Notes: generated from the letters alone by a model not told the origin. A stretch of DNA of 64,000 nucleotides from CAHJXF01 sp038225855 (GCA_038225855.1 JBBRQU010000013.1:25337-89336), one strand, 5' to 3'; shown: positions 1 to 9,441, counted from the first letter of the stretch. Translations and numbers: made by a program.

Positions 1-66
1 GCGCCGAACGTGGATGTGAACTACATGATCGCGACCTCGCGCGGTCCCGCAGCCCCGCGCGCGTGA
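1..66 (+). CDS. ubiG: 3' end of ubiG (ubiquinone O-methyltransferase), partial
   Basis: Only the last 21 codons lie in the window; they end in the TGA at 64-66. The visible tail contains DVNYMIATSRGP, which fits the C-terminus of UbiG, the SAM-dependent methyltransferase that carries out both O-methylations in ubiquinone synthesis. The assignment rests mainly on context: a HAD phosphatase (gph/mupP type) directly downstream of ubiG, here with a TGATG stop/start overlap, is the usual arrangement in beta- and gammaproteobacteria. The catalytic domain lies outside the window, so the call is an inference. Confidence 0.6.
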   Translation, partial: APNVDVNYMIATSRGPAAPRA

Positions 67-734
67 TGTCGTCGAGCTTCGATCCCGGCCGATGGCGCGG
101 CATGCTGTTCGATCTCGACGGAACACTCGCCGATACCGCGCCCGATCTTGCCGCCGCCGCGAATGCGATGCGGCTCGCGCGCGGCCTCGATGCGCTGGCG
201 CTCGACGTCTTGAGGCCGGTTGCGTCGCAGGGCGCCCGCGGACTGCTGCGCGTGGCGTTCGAGAAAATTCCTGACGACCAGGACTACGATGCGCTGCGCG
301 ACGAGTTTCTCTCGCGCTACCAGGACGCGCTCGCGATCCACACGCGGCTCTTCGACGGCATGCAGGCAGTGCTGGCCGCGCTCGAAGAACGCGGGCTCGC
401 GTGGGGCATCGTCACCAACAAGGCGTCGCGCTTCACCAATCCTCTGGCCGCGTATCTCGGACTCGCCGATCGCGCCGGCGCGATCGTGAGCGGCGACACC
501 ACACCTTTCTCAAAGCCGCACCCCGGACCGCTCCTGCATGCAGCAGATCTGCTCGACCTGCCGCCCTCGGCGTGCGTTTACGTGGGCGACGATCATCGCG
601 ACATCATCGCCGGACACGCTGCGGGAATGGACACGATCGCCGCGGCCTGGGGTTACTGCGCGCACAGTTTGCCGACGCAGTGGGAGGCAGACGTGGTGCT
701 GGCGCGGCCGCTCGACCTGCTGACTCTGTTCTGA
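66..734 (+). CDS. gph: HAD-family phosphatase, phosphoglycolate phosphatase / MupP type
   Basis: A 222-residue HAD-superfamily hydrolase. Motif I is FDLDGTLADT with the nucleophile Asp16 and Asp18. Motif II is the TN of GIVTNKAS. Motif III/IV are the Lys of SKPHPGP and the acidic pair of VYVGDDHRDIIAG. The length and the inserted helical cap fit the Gph/PGP group, which dephosphorylates 2-phosphoglycolate. In Pseudomonas the gene in this position after ubiG is mupP, the MurNAc-6-phosphate phosphatase of peptidoglycan recycling, so the substrate is open. The start is the ATG at 66, which shares its A with the ubiG stop; an in-frame GTG one codon earlier is less likely. The two genes are probably one operon. 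Confidence 0.85.
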   Translation: MSSSFDPGRWRGMLFDLDGTLADTAPDLAAAANAMRLARGLDALALDVLRPVASQGARGLLRVAFEKIPDDQDYDALRDEFLSRYQDALAIHTRLFDGMQAVLAALEERGLAWGIVTNKASRFTNPLAAYLGLADRAGAIVSGDTTPFSKPHPGPLLHAADLLDLPPSACVYVGDDHRDIIAGHAAGMDTIAAAWGYCAHSLPTQWEADVVLARPLDLLTLF

Positions 735-775
735 CGCGTCGCAGCGGCAAGAGTGCCTCCTTATACTATTTAGCC

Positions 776-851
776 CCCGTCGTTTCCGCGCAAGCGGGAA
801 TCCAGCGCTTCACACTGACGCCACTGGGTCCCCGCTTGCGCGGGGACGACG
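776..851. repeat. Interspersed palindromic repeat, complete two-armed copy
   Basis: The gap between gph and the DUF748 gene is filled by two inverted copies of a module of about 27 bp. The left arm contains CGTCGTTTCCGCGCAAGCGG and the right arm contains CCCCGCTTGCGCGGGGACG. A linker of about 15 bp containing TGACGCCACTGG separates them. The module is of the GTCATTCCCGCGAAAGCGGG type common between genes in beta- and gammaproteobacteria. Related half copies lie at 8079-8112 and 46822-46861. Each arm is itself a small hairpin, so the element may also act as a terminator or mRNA 3' end for gph. Confidence 0.75.
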
Positions 852-872
852 ATCCCGAACACAGGGGAATCG

Positions 873-3800
873 ATGGCAAGCGCCAGCTTCAACCGCAGTC
901 GATGGCTCCGCGTCGTACGCAATGTCGCGATCGGGCTGGCTACATTTCTGGTCATCGTCGGCGTCGTTGGCACCTTCGTCGCACCGGGCATCGTCAAGTC
1001 GCTCGCCGTGAACGCCGTCGCCGAGCAGCTCGGACGCAAGGCGACGATCGCATCGGTCGAGCTGAACCCTTACTCGCTGTCGGCCACGATCGCCGATTTC
1101 AAACTCTTCGAGCCCGATGGCACGACGGTCGCCGCGCAGATCGACGAGCTGGTCGCCGACGTCTCGTCGGCGTCGCTTTTCAAGCGCGCATTGGTACTCG
1201 ATGAACTGCGCATCACGCGCCCACATCTCTCGGTCGCGCGAATCGCACCGCAGCGCTTCAGCTTCTCCGACATCGTCGACAGGATTCTCGCGAAGCCCAG
1301 GAGCGATTCACCGTTTCTCTTTTCGCTGAACAACATTCGCCTCGAAGGCGGAGCAATCGACTTCGACGACCACGTCACGGGCAAGAAGCATCGCATCGAC
1401 AACCTCCGTATCGGCGTTCCCTTCATCTCGAACCTTCCCTACGACACCGACATCTTCGTCACACCCGACTTCGCGGCGCGCGTGAACGGCAGCCCGATCG
1501 AATTGACGGGCAAGGCGCAAGTCTTTTCGAAGACGCACGAAGCCGCAGTCGGACTCGATGTCGCCGACCTGGATCTGGCGACCTATGCGGACTTCGTTCC
1601 CCTGCAACTGCGATTCAGGATCGCGTCGGGCAAGCTCGCAGCGAAGCTCGCATTGAGTTTCAAGGCTGCGACCAAGAACAAAAAAGGAGCGACGATCCCG
1701 CAGACGCTCGACATCGCGGGTCATGTCGCGCTGAACGATCTGCATCTCACCGATCGCGGCGGTCGCGAAGCGCTCACCGCTCGAGCGATCGACATCGACA
1801 TCACGAAGCTCGATCCCCTGCAGGGCGACGTGGCCCTGCAACGCGTGGCGATAGTCGAGCCGCACATCGAAGCCACGCGACGACGCAACGGCAGCATCGA
1901 TCTGATCGAGTTGTTCACGCCGGGGGCGCCCCCACCCACGCCTGCGCCCACGCCGGCCGCCACAGCGCCTTCGCCCCCGACGGCGCAGCGCGCGAACACC
2001 CCGAAAGCCGCGCCCGGCTTCAGCATCGCATCGTTCAAGCTCGACAACGGCAGCCTGCGCTTCAACGATCAGACGCTCGCCACGCCGACCACCACGACGC
2101 TGAAGAACATCCACCTCGAAGCCGGCGCGCTGACCTTGCATGGCGATGCGCCGACGACCTGGAAGGTGTCGCTCGCGAGCGAAGACGGCGCGAGCATCGA
2201 AGCGCGTGGGCAGGCGGGAATCGCCAGGCGCAGCGCATCGGGAACGATCGCGATCAAGCAGTTTCGCCCCGCTCGCGTTGCGCCTTACCTGGTGTCGTAT
2301 CTGGTGGCTCGCATCGACGAAGGCAGCGTCGATGCGAGCGCGCGCTTTTCGCTCGATGCCTCGGGACGCCGGCTCGCGGGACACGTCGACGAACTCACGG
2401 TGCGCATCGAAAAATTGCGCACCACCCTGCCGAGCGACAAGGCCGCTCTCATCGGCGCCGAAGCGATCGCGCTCGATGGCGGCGCGTTCGACCTGGGCAC
2501 GCGCGCATTCACAGCCGCATCGTTGAAGCTGACTGCACCCGTCGTCACGATCAAGCGCGATGCGCAGGGACGCATCAACCTGCGCGCCGCGCTGGTCGAG
2601 GCAAGTCCCGCAGCGACCGCGAGCATGCCTCAGGCGAAGGTCGCGGGCGTCACCCTTGCGCCCGAGACCGCGCCCGCGTTCACCGCGATAGTGAAGACCC
2701 TGGTCATCGAACGCGGCGACATCGGCTTTGAAGATTCCTTTGCGGGCAAGCCGGTGCGCGTGCGCGCGGCGCCGTTGAATCTGAAGGCCGAGAACATCGG
2801 CACGAGCGACGGCGCCGTGATTCCGTTCGACCTGTCGACCACCATCGAACAGCGCGGCAAGCTCGCACTCAAGGGCAAGGTCGCTCTCTCACCGCTGATG
2901 CTCGACACGAGCATCGATGCCAATCAGGTCCCCGTCGGTTGGGCCGTGGCCTACGCGGGCGACCGGCTGAACGTGAATGTGGAAAGCGCCGACCTCAATG
3001 CGCACGGCACGCTGCATGTCGAAGAATCGCGCAAGGCGGGCGCCGCGAAAGGTCCGATGAACCTCACGTATCGCGGATCTGCAGGAGTTTCTCGGGTGCG
3101 CGCGCTCGACAAGATCACTTCCGAAGAATTCGTGCGCTGGAAGTCGCTCGACATTCCGAAGCTCGATCTGCAGATGCCGGCGAAGGCCGCCCCGATCGCG
3201 GTCACGCTCGGCAACGTCACGCTGACCGACTTCTATGCGCGCCTGATCGTCAACGCGAACGGACGGCTCAACCTGCAGGACGTGATCGCGCAACCCGGCG
3301 AGCGGCAATCGGTCACGACGCCCGATGCGGCGCCCAGGCCCGACGACGAGAAACAGACCACTCAGGAGTCGACCGCGACGATCGTCGCGCCTGCGGGTTC
3401 GACCACAAGCGCGACTACAAGCGCGAGCGCGTCGGAGCCCAAGCCGATGATCCGCGTGGCCGGCATCAAGCTCGTGTCCGGGCGCATCGGCATCACCGAC
3501 AACTTCATCAAGCCCAACTACAGCGCCAATCTCACCGACCTCAACGGCGACATTTCCGCGATCGCATCGAGCGATCCCACGCCCGCCGATGTTCACGTGC
3601 TCGGCCGCATCGATGGCGACGGATCGCTCGCCGTGAGCGGCAAGATCAACCTGTTCGCGGCCACGGCCTTTACCGACATTTCGGCCGTGGCCAAGGACAT
3701 CGAACTCACGCGCCTGTCGCCGTACGCGATCAAGTACGCGGGCTACGCGATCGAACGCGGCAAGATGTCGATGACGGTCAAGTACCACATCGAGAACGGC

Positions 3801-4646
3801 AAGCTCGACGCGCAGAACCAACTCTTCCTCGATCAACTCACGTTCGGCGAAAAAGTCGACAGCCCGACCGCGACGTCGCTGCCGGTGCGGCTCGCGGTCT
3901 CGCTGCTCAAGAACTCGCGTGGCGAAATCAATCTCAACCTTCCCATCTCTGGAACCTTGTCCGATCCGAAATTCAGTATCGGCGGCGTGATCTGGAATGC
4001 GATTCTCAACATCCTCGCGCGCGCGGTGTCGGCGCCGTTCTCGTTGATCGCATCGGCCGTCGGCGGCAGCGGCAGCGCGGAACAACTCGGCTACGTCGAA
4101 TTCGCGCCTGGCGTGAGCGATCTCTCACCGGATGCGAAGAAGAAGCTCGACACGCTTGCCAAGGCGCTCGCGGACCGGCCGCAACTGAAGCTCGACATCA
4201 TCGGACGCATCGATCCGGTCAACGATCCCGAAGGCATCAAGCGCGACCATCTGCTGGACCGCTTGAAGGACCTGAAGGCGAAGGACCTGTCGAAGTCGGG
4301 CGAGCCGGTCGGACGCAACGACGTGACGATCGCCCCCGACGAATATGCGCAATATCTCGCGCGCGTCTACGACGACACCAAGCTACCCGACAAGCCGCGC
4401 AACCTGATCGGCCTCTCGAAGACCTTGCCTGTCGCAGAGATGGAAAAGCTGCTGCTGGCAAATATGCAGCTCGACGCGAACGACCCGCGCTGGCTCGCGG
4501 AGGCGCGCGCGGACGTGGTGCGGCACTACATCGAAGACACCGACAAGATCGATCGCAGCCGCGTGTTTCTGGTGCAGCCGAAGTTGAATGCCGACGGCGT
4601 CTCTGACGGAGGAAAACCGACGCGCGTCGACTTTGCGCTGCATTGA
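873..4646 (+). CDS. DUF748-family AsmA-like envelope protein
   Basis: A 1257-residue protein. Residues about 14-38 form one N-terminal membrane anchor. The rest is a long beta-rich region typical of DUF748, which belongs to the AsmA-like superfamily. The opening segment after the anchor (NPYSLSATIADFKLFEPDGT) is the hallmark of DUF748. There is a Pro/Ala/Thr linker near residues 348-372 and a second low-complexity Ser/Thr/Ala stretch near 830-860. The last 190 residues start with YVEFAPGVSDLSPDAKKKLD, which resembles an OmpA-C-like peptidoglycan-binding segment. AsmA-like proteins are thought to bridge inner and outer membranes and move phospholipid; that role here is family inference. An AGGGGAA sequence precedes the ATG. 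The gene ends 3 bp from the convergent livF. Confidence 0.85.
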   Translation: MASASFNRSRWLRVVRNVAIGLATFLVIVGVVGTFVAPGIVKSLAVNAVAEQLGRKATIASVELNPYSLSATIADFKLFEPDGTTVAAQIDELVADVSSASLFKRALVLDELRITRPHLSVARIAPQRFSFSDIVDRILAKPRSDSPFLFSLNNIRLEGGAIDFDDHVTGKKHRIDNLRIGVPFISNLPYDTDIFVTPDFAARVNGSPIELTGKAQVFSKTHEAAVGLDVADLDLATYADFVPLQLRFRIASGKLAAKLALSFKAATKNKKGATIPQTLDIAGHVALNDLHLTDRGGREALTARAIDIDITKLDPLQGDVALQRVAIVEPHIEATRRRNGSIDLIELFTPGAPPPTPAPTPAATAPSPPTAQRANTPKAAPGFSIASFKLDNGSLRFNDQTLATPTTTTLKNIHLEAGALTLHGDAPTTWKVSLASEDGASIEARGQAGIARRSASGTIAIKQFRPARVAPYLVSYLVARIDEGSVDASARFSLDASGRRLAGHVDELTVRIEKLRTTLPSDKAALIGAEAIALDGGAFDLGTRAFTAASLKLTAPVVTIKRDAQGRINLRAALVEASPAATASMPQAKVAGVTLAPETAPAFTAIVKTLVIERGDIGFEDSFAGKPVRVRAAPLNLKAENIGTSDGAVIPFDLSTTIEQRGKLALKGKVALSPLMLDTSIDANQVPVGWAVAYAGDRLNVNVESADLNAHGTLHVEESRKAGAAKGPMNLTYRGSAGVSRVRALDKITSEEFVRWKSLDIPKLDLQMPAKAAPIAVTLGNVTLTDFYARLIVNANGRLNLQDVIAQPGERQSVTTPDAAPRPDDEKQTTQESTATIVAPAGSTTSATTSASASEPKPMIRVAGIKLVSGRIGITDNFIKPNYSANLTDLNGDISAIASSDPTPADVHVLGRIDGDGSLAVSGKINLFAATAFTDISAVAKDIELTRLSPYAIKYAGYAIERGKMSMTVKYHIENGKLDAQNQLFLDQLTFGEKVDSPTATSLPVRLAVSLLKNSRGEINLNLPISGTLSDPKFSIGGVIWNAILNILARAVSAPFSLIASAVGGSGSAEQLGYVEFAPGVSDLSPDAKKKLDTLAKALADRPQLKLDIIGRIDPVNDPEGIKRDHLLDRLKDLKAKDLSKSGEPVGRNDVTIAPDEYAQYLARVYDDTKLPDKPRNLIGLSKTLPVAEMEKLLLANMQLDANDPRWLAEARADVVRHYIEDTDKIDRSRVFLVQPKLNADGVSDGGKPTRVDFALH

Positions 4647-4649
4647 GCC

Positions 4650-5366
4650 TCACGCGCCGACGACTTCACGCATCGCCCCTTCTCGCACAATCGATCCACT
4701 CTCCAGCACATATCCGCGATCGCTGACGAGCTCCGCGAACCGCGTGTTCTGCTCCGACAACAGGATCGCCGTACCCGCGCGCTTCAACGCGAGGATCGCG
4801 CGAATCATTTGTTCGGCGATCACCGGCGCGATGCCTTCGGAGGGCTCGTCGAGCAGCAGCAGGTGCGGGTTGCCCATCAGCGTGCGCGCGACCGCGAGCA
4901 TTTTCTGCTCGCCGCCGCTCATGTGGCTCGCGAAACGATCGCTGCGCTCGGAAAGATTGGGGAACAACTCGAATACTTTCTCGATGGTCCATTCGACCGC
5001 GCCTTCGTGCGGCGCCTGCCGGCCGACCTCGAGGTTCTCGCCCACGGTCAGTTCGGTGAAGATACGACGGTCCTCGGGCACATAGCCGAGGCCGCTGCGA
5101 GCGACGACATGCGGCTCTGCGCCGACGATGTCGCGCCCCTTGAAACGAATGCGCCCCGTCACGCGGTCGGCGAGGCCGACGATGGCCTTCATCGTGGTGG
5201 ACTTGCCGGCGCCGTTGTGGCCGATCAACGCGACCACTTCGCCGCGCTTTACCTGCAAGTCGATGTCGAACAGGATGTGCGCACGTCCATAAAACGCGTT
5301 GAGCTTTTCGACTTCGAGAAGCACGTCGCTTGCGCACGTGTCACTCGTCATCTCGATGCCGCTCAT
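4650..5366 (-). CDS. livF: Branched-chain amino acid-type ABC transporter ATP-binding protein LivF
   Basis: A 238-residue ABC ATPase of the LivF class. Walker A is GHNGAGKST, the signature is MSGGEQKML and Walker B is LLLLDEPSEG. With LivG it would power uptake by the fused permease encoded upstream. The start is the ATG at 5366, because it forms an ATGA overlap with the livG stop; an in-frame ATG ten codons earlier lies inside livG. It is the last gene of a minus-strand operon reading binding protein, livHM, livG, livF. Its stop is only 3 bp from the stop of the convergent DUF748 gene, and no terminator is visible between them. Confidence 0.9.
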   Translation of the reverse strand: MSGIEMTSDTCASDVLLEVEKLNAFYGRAHILFDIDLQVKRGEVVALIGHNGAGKSTTMKAIVGLADRVTGRIRFKGRDIVGAEPHVVARSGLGYVPEDRRIFTELTVGENLEVGRQAPHEGAVEWTIEKVFELFPNLSERSDRFASHMSGGEQKMLAVARTLMGNPHLLLLDEPSEGIAPVIAEQMIRAILALKRAGTAILLSEQNTRFAELVSDRGYVLESGSIVREGAMREVVGA

Positions 5367-6151
5367 GGCAATGCCTCGTCCCGCATTTCGCCCCATAACG
5401 AGCCGGCGCCGAAATAGACCTCGTTGACTTGCGCATCGTGCCGGATCGCATCGGGAGCGCCCGCCGCGATCACGCGCCCTCGCGCCATCACGATCACGCG
5501 ATTCGCGTAGCCGAATACCGCATCCATGCTGTGCTCGGTGAACAGCACCGCGAGGCGACTATCGATCACGAGTTGCTTGACGAGCGTCATCAACGCCGCG
5601 CGTTCGTCCACCGACATGCCGGCGGTCGGTTCGTCCATCAGCAAGAGGCGCGGCCTGCTCCCCAATGCGATCGCGAGTTCGACGCGCTTCACGTCGCCAT
5701 ACGCGAGCACGCCGCATGTACGCTCGGCTTCCGACGCCATGCCGACGCGATCGAGCAGATCGATCGCTTCGTCGCGATGCAGGGCAGAGAGCGGCTTCCA
5801 CCAGCGATGCAGCTCGCGTTCGCGCGATGCGAGAGCGACCTGCACGTTCTCGATCGCCGACAACGATGCGAAGGTCGCTGCGATCTGAAAGGTCCGCGCG
5901 ATGCCTTTGCGCCAGATGGTGCGCGGCGCGAGGCCGGCGATCTCCTCGTCATCGAACACGATGCTTCCGGCATCGGGCTTCGACTGTCCGTTCAAGACGT
6001 TGAAGCAGGTGGACTTGCCCGCGCCGTTGGGCCCGATCAACGCGACCATCTCTCCCGCATCGACTTCGAACGAGACGTCGTCGAGCGCACGAAAGCCGTC
6101 GAAAGCCTTGCCGAGGCGGGTCACGCGAAGCAGAGTCATCGACCGCGTCAT
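5363..6151 (-). CDS. livG: Branched-chain amino acid-type ABC transporter ATP-binding protein LivG
   Basis: A 262-residue ABC ATPase. Walker A is GPNGAGKST and Walker B is LLLMDEPTAGM. The signature region is LAYGDVKRVELA, the degenerate form usual for LivG rather than LSGGQ. The start at 6151 gives MTRSMTLLRV and overlaps the livHM stop by ATGA; a second Met four codons on is possible. The frame is open further upstream but lies inside livHM. It pairs with LivF on the cytoplasmic face of the permease. Confidence 0.9.
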   Translation of the reverse strand: MTRSMTLLRVTRLGKAFDGFRALDDVSFEVDAGEMVALIGPNGAGKSTCFNVLNGQSKPDAGSIVFDDEEIAGLAPRTIWRKGIARTFQIAATFASLSAIENVQVALASRERELHRWWKPLSALHRDEAIDLLDRVGMASEAERTCGVLAYGDVKRVELAIALGSRPRLLLMDEPTAGMSVDERAALMTLVKQLVIDSRLAVLFTEHSMDAVFGYANRVIVMARGRVIAAGAPDAIRHDAQVNEVYFGAGSLWGEMRDEALP

Positions 6152-8040
6152 CGACTGCCCCGCGTTTGAAAACGATCCCACATCTTTCGCATCGATCCGA
6201 CGATGCCTGCGGGAAACAGCAGCACCAGCGCGAGCATCACCGCACCGAGCATCGCTTTCCAATACGCAACGTCGCGCGCCAGCGCGTCCTGCAACCACGT
6301 GAAGAGCGCCGCGCCGACCACCGGTCCCATCGGGGTCTCGATGCCGCCCAGCAGCACCATCACGAGTCCGTCGATCGAGTGCCCGATGCTCGCGGCCTCG
6401 GGGGAGATGCTGCCCTTCGAGAACGCGAACAAGGCGCCCGCGAGTCCGCAGAACGCACCCGCGATCACGAACGCAATCCACTGCGTACGCTTGACATCGA
6501 TGCCGATCGCCTCAGCGCGCAACGGCGAATCGCGACATGCGTGAAGCGCAGTGCCGAAGGGTGCGAACAACACGCGCCACAGAACGATCACGGCGACCGC
6601 GCAAGCGACCAATGTCAGCAGGTAATACGCGCTTGCCGATGACAACCACGTCGAAGGCCAGACGCCGACGAGCCCATTGCTGCCGCCGGTGAGATCGTCC
6701 CATTGATAAAGGATCGCCCACACGATCTGCGCGAACGCGAGCGTGAGCATCGCCAGATAGATGCCCGACAGCCGCACCGAGAACCACCCGAACACCAAGG
6801 CGCCGGTCAATGCGACGAAGGGAGCGAACAATAGCGCTGCTTCCATCGGCAACCCGACCCGCGTCGCGAGCAACGCCGCGCCATAAGCGCCGAGGCCGAA
6901 ATACGCGGCGTGGCCGAACGAATGCATCCCGCCCGGCCCCATCAGGAAATGCAGACTGACCGCGAACAACACCGCGATCAGCATTTCGATACCGATCACG
7001 AGCGCATAGGGAAAGGCATTCGATGCGAGCGGCAACAGCGCGAGCAGCAGCAGGCCCGACGCAATCGCAAAGCGCGCACGCGGACCTGGCGCGCGCATCG
7101 GGAGCTGCATGGCGCCCGCACGACGCGCATCGGTCTGCGGCTTGCCCAACAGACCCCAGGGACGCACCGTGAGTACGATCGCCATCACGATGAACTCGAT
7201 GACGAGCGTGAGTCGCGACAGCGGCACGACCACATCGCCGATCGTGAATTGACCGATGGCTATGCACAGCGCCTTGATCTCCGCGATCAGCATCGCCGCG
7301 ACGAACGCGCCGGGTATCGAGCCCATGCCGCCGACGACCACGACCACGAATGCGTTGCCGATGGTTTCGAGATCGAGTGACAGATGCGCCGGCATGCGCG
7401 GCGCCTGCAACGCGCCGCCCAGCCCCGCGAGGAAACAACCGAGCGCGAACACGCCGGTGAAGAGCGCGCGTTGATTGACGCCCAGCGCGCTCGCCATCAC
7501 GCGGTCTTGCGTAGCCGCACGGATCAACAGGCCCCAGCGCGTGCGCTTCAACGCGAGCCACAGGCCGCCGAGCACGATCGGCCCGATCGCGATCAGCACC
7601 AGGTCGTATGCGGGAAAGCGGCGACCGAGCACGTCTACCGATTCAGCGAGTCCCGGTACGCGCGCTGCGAACAAATCTTCGGGCCCCCACACGAACAGCA
7701 CCGCGTCCTGGATCACGAGGACGAGCGCGAAGGTCGCGAGCAGTTGAAAGAGTTCAGGCGATCGATAGACGCGCCGCAGGATGACGACCTCGACCGCCGC
7801 ACCGATCGCCGCGACGATCGATGCCGACAACAACATCGCGGTCCAGTAGCCGAGTGCTCCACCGAGAGCTCGCGTCAACGTGTACGCGAGATACAGGCCG
7901 ACCATGAAGAACGACCCGTGCGCGAAGTTCACGATGCGCGTCACGCCGAAAATCAGCGACAGCCCCGCCGCGACGAGAAACAGTGTCGAGCCTTCTGCAA
8001 GGCCGTTGAGCAGTTGAACGACGAGTCCGGATGCGGTCAT
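6148..8040 (-). CDS. livHM: Fused LivH-LivM ABC transporter permease
   Basis: A 630-residue polytopic protein in which both permease domains sit in one chain. Residues about 1-290 match LivH: GLAEGSTLFLVAAGLSLIFG near the start and VVVVGGMGSIPGAFVAA near 240. Residues about 320-625 match LivM, with GPGGMHSFGHAAYFGLGAYG and a late VLLGGIETPMGPVVGA. A short charged linker (KPQTDARRAGAMQLPMRAPG) joins them. LivH and LivM are separate genes of about 290-430 aa in most bacteria; fused versions occur but are less usual. I see no stop or frameshift at the junction. It forms the membrane channel for the adjacent LivG/LivF and binding protein. Confidence 0.88.
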   Translation of the reverse strand: MTASGLVVQLLNGLAEGSTLFLVAAGLSLIFGVTRIVNFAHGSFFMVGLYLAYTLTRALGGALGYWTAMLLSASIVAAIGAAVEVVILRRVYRSPELFQLLATFALVLVIQDAVLFVWGPEDLFAARVPGLAESVDVLGRRFPAYDLVLIAIGPIVLGGLWLALKRTRWGLLIRAATQDRVMASALGVNQRALFTGVFALGCFLAGLGGALQAPRMPAHLSLDLETIGNAFVVVVVGGMGSIPGAFVAAMLIAEIKALCIAIGQFTIGDVVVPLSRLTLVIEFIVMAIVLTVRPWGLLGKPQTDARRAGAMQLPMRAPGPRARFAIASGLLLLALLPLASNAFPYALVIGIEMLIAVLFAVSLHFLMGPGGMHSFGHAAYFGLGAYGAALLATRVGLPMEAALLFAPFVALTGALVFGWFSVRLSGIYLAMLTLAFAQIVWAILYQWDDLTGGSNGLVGVWPSTWLSSASAYYLLTLVACAVAVIVLWRVLFAPFGTALHACRDSPLRAEAIGIDVKRTQWIAFVIAGAFCGLAGALFAFSKGSISPEAASIGHSIDGLVMVLLGGIETPMGPVVGAALFTWLQDALARDVAYWKAMLGAVMLALVLLFPAGIVGSMRKMWDRFQTRGSR

Positions 8041-8078
8041 TGCTTCGCGCAGTCCTCTCCGCGCAGGCGGGTGAGTTG

Positions 8079-8112
8079 CCCGTCATCCCCGCGAAAGCGG
8101 GGATCCATTGGG
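8079..8112. repeat. Interspersed palindromic repeat, single arm
   Basis: One arm of the same repeat family as 776-851 lies in the 76-bp gap between the binding-protein gene and livHM. It contains CGTCATCCCCGCGAAAGCGG followed by GGATCCA. It sits inside the operon. A hairpin here could uncouple expression of the abundant binding protein from the permease, as is seen with hairpins in other binding-protein operons. Confidence 0.65.
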
Positions 8113-8116
8113 CGGT

Positions 8117-9322
8117 TCACTCCGCAGGCCGCAGCTTCCTGACTTCCTCATCGCTGGGCTGCACCGACGCGCCATCGACATAGACGAACGAAGTCATCAC
8201 GCCCTTGCCGTCCTTCAAGCCCGTACGGCCGACGAAGGCGCCCATCGTCGATTGATGATCCTGCGTTCGATACGTGATCGCCCCGAAAGGCGTCGCGACC
8301 TCGAGCCCGCTGAATGCCGCAATCAGCTTGTCGGTATCGAGCGACCCCGCCTTCCTGATTGCTGCCGCGATCGACCGCATCGACGAGTAGCCCACCACCG
8401 AGCCCAAGCGCGGTGGCTCGTTGTAGCGCTTGCGATAGGCCTCGACGAATTGCGTGTTGTCCTTGGTCGTGATCGCGTACCACGGATAGCCGGTCACGAG
8501 CCAGTTGACCGGCGCTTCGTCGCCGAGCGGATCGAGATACTCGGGCTCGCCGGTCAATAGCGACACGACCTCGCGGCCTTCGAACAAGCCGCGCGTATTG
8601 CCCTCGCGCACGAAGCGTCCGAGGTCGGTCGCGAACAGCGCGTTGAAGATCGCGTCGGGCTTCGCATCGGCCAGCGCCTGCGCCACCGGACCCGCGTCGA
8701 TCTTGCCGAGCGGGGTGGCCTGATCGGCGACGAACTCGACGTCGGGCTGCGCGGCCTTCAGCATCGTCTTGAAAGTCGCGGCGGCCGACTGACCGTATTC
8801 GTAATTGGGATAGACCAGCGCCCAGCGCTTCTTCTTCATGCGCGCGGCTTCGGGCACCAGCATCGCGACCTGCATGTAGGTCGACGGGCGAAGGCGGAAG
8901 GTGTACCGGTTGCCGTTCTGCCAAACGATCTTGTCGGTCAAGGGCTCGGCCGCGAGAAAGACGATGCGACGTTGCTTCGCATAGTCGGTCAGCGCGAGTC
9001 CGGTGTTCGACAGAAAGCCGCCAAACAGCAGGCTCACGCGTTCGCGCGCAACCAGCTCCTCGGCCACACGCACCGTGTCGCCCGGATTGCCGTTGTCGTC
9101 GCGTGAGATCACTTCGAGCTTCTGGCCGAGCACGCCGCCCGCACGATTGATTTCATCGAGCGCCATCTCCCAGCCACGCTTGTACGGCTCGAGGAAAGCC
9201 GGCTGCGCCTTGTAGCTGTTGATCTCGCCGATCTTGATGAGGGACTGCGCCTGCACTGCAGGCGCAAGCGTGCTCACGACCATGCCCGATGCCGCAAGCA
9301 TTGCGCGAATTGCGAACTTCAT
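8117..9322 (-). CDS. Periplasmic substrate-binding protein of the Liv-type ABC transporter
   Basis: A 401-residue type I periplasmic binding protein (Peripla_BP_6 / LivJ-like). Residues 1-25 are a signal peptide (MKFAIRAMLAASGMVVSTLAPAVQAQ). The mature protein starts SLIKIGEINSYKAQPAFLEP and continues with WEMALDEINRAGGVLGQKLE. The start is the ATG at 9322, because a GGAGAAGG sequence sits just upstream of it; an ATG four codons earlier overlaps that site. It is the first gene of the liv-type operon. The ligand cannot be read from sequence: this family also carries aromatic acids, amides and urea, so I do not call it LivJ. Confidence 0.85.
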   Translation of the reverse strand: MKFAIRAMLAASGMVVSTLAPAVQAQSLIKIGEINSYKAQPAFLEPYKRGWEMALDEINRAGGVLGQKLEVISRDDNGNPGDTVRVAEELVARERVSLLFGGFLSNTGLALTDYAKQRRIVFLAAEPLTDKIVWQNGNRYTFRLRPSTYMQVAMLVPEAARMKKKRWALVYPNYEYGQSAAATFKTMLKAAQPDVEFVADQATPLGKIDAGPVAQALADAKPDAIFNALFATDLGRFVREGNTRGLFEGREVVSLLTGEPEYLDPLGDEAPVNWLVTGYPWYAITTKDNTQFVEAYRKRYNEPPRLGSVVGYSSMRSIAAAIRKAGSLDTDKLIAAFSGLEVATPFGAITYRTQDHQSTMGAFVGRTGLKDGKGVMTSFVYVDGASVQPSDEEVRKLRPAE

Positions 9323-9426
9323 ACCCTTCTCCATTCGACTTCGTATGTGAGGAGTATGCCTTGCGATCGGAGTATCACGCCGCGCTCGGCTCTTGCAAAT
9401 CGGTCGATGCGAACCAACCTCGAGCG

Positions 9427-9432
9427 TACAAT
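9427..9432 (+). promoter_or_regulatory. Likely -10 element of the ssrA promoter
   Basis: TACAAT ends ten bases before the predicted tmRNA 5' end at 9442. A weak -35-like TCGATG lies 17 bp upstream of it. Position supports a sigma-70 promoter for ssrA, but the -35 match is poor. Confidence 0.4.
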
Positions 9433-9441
9433 CTGGTTTCT

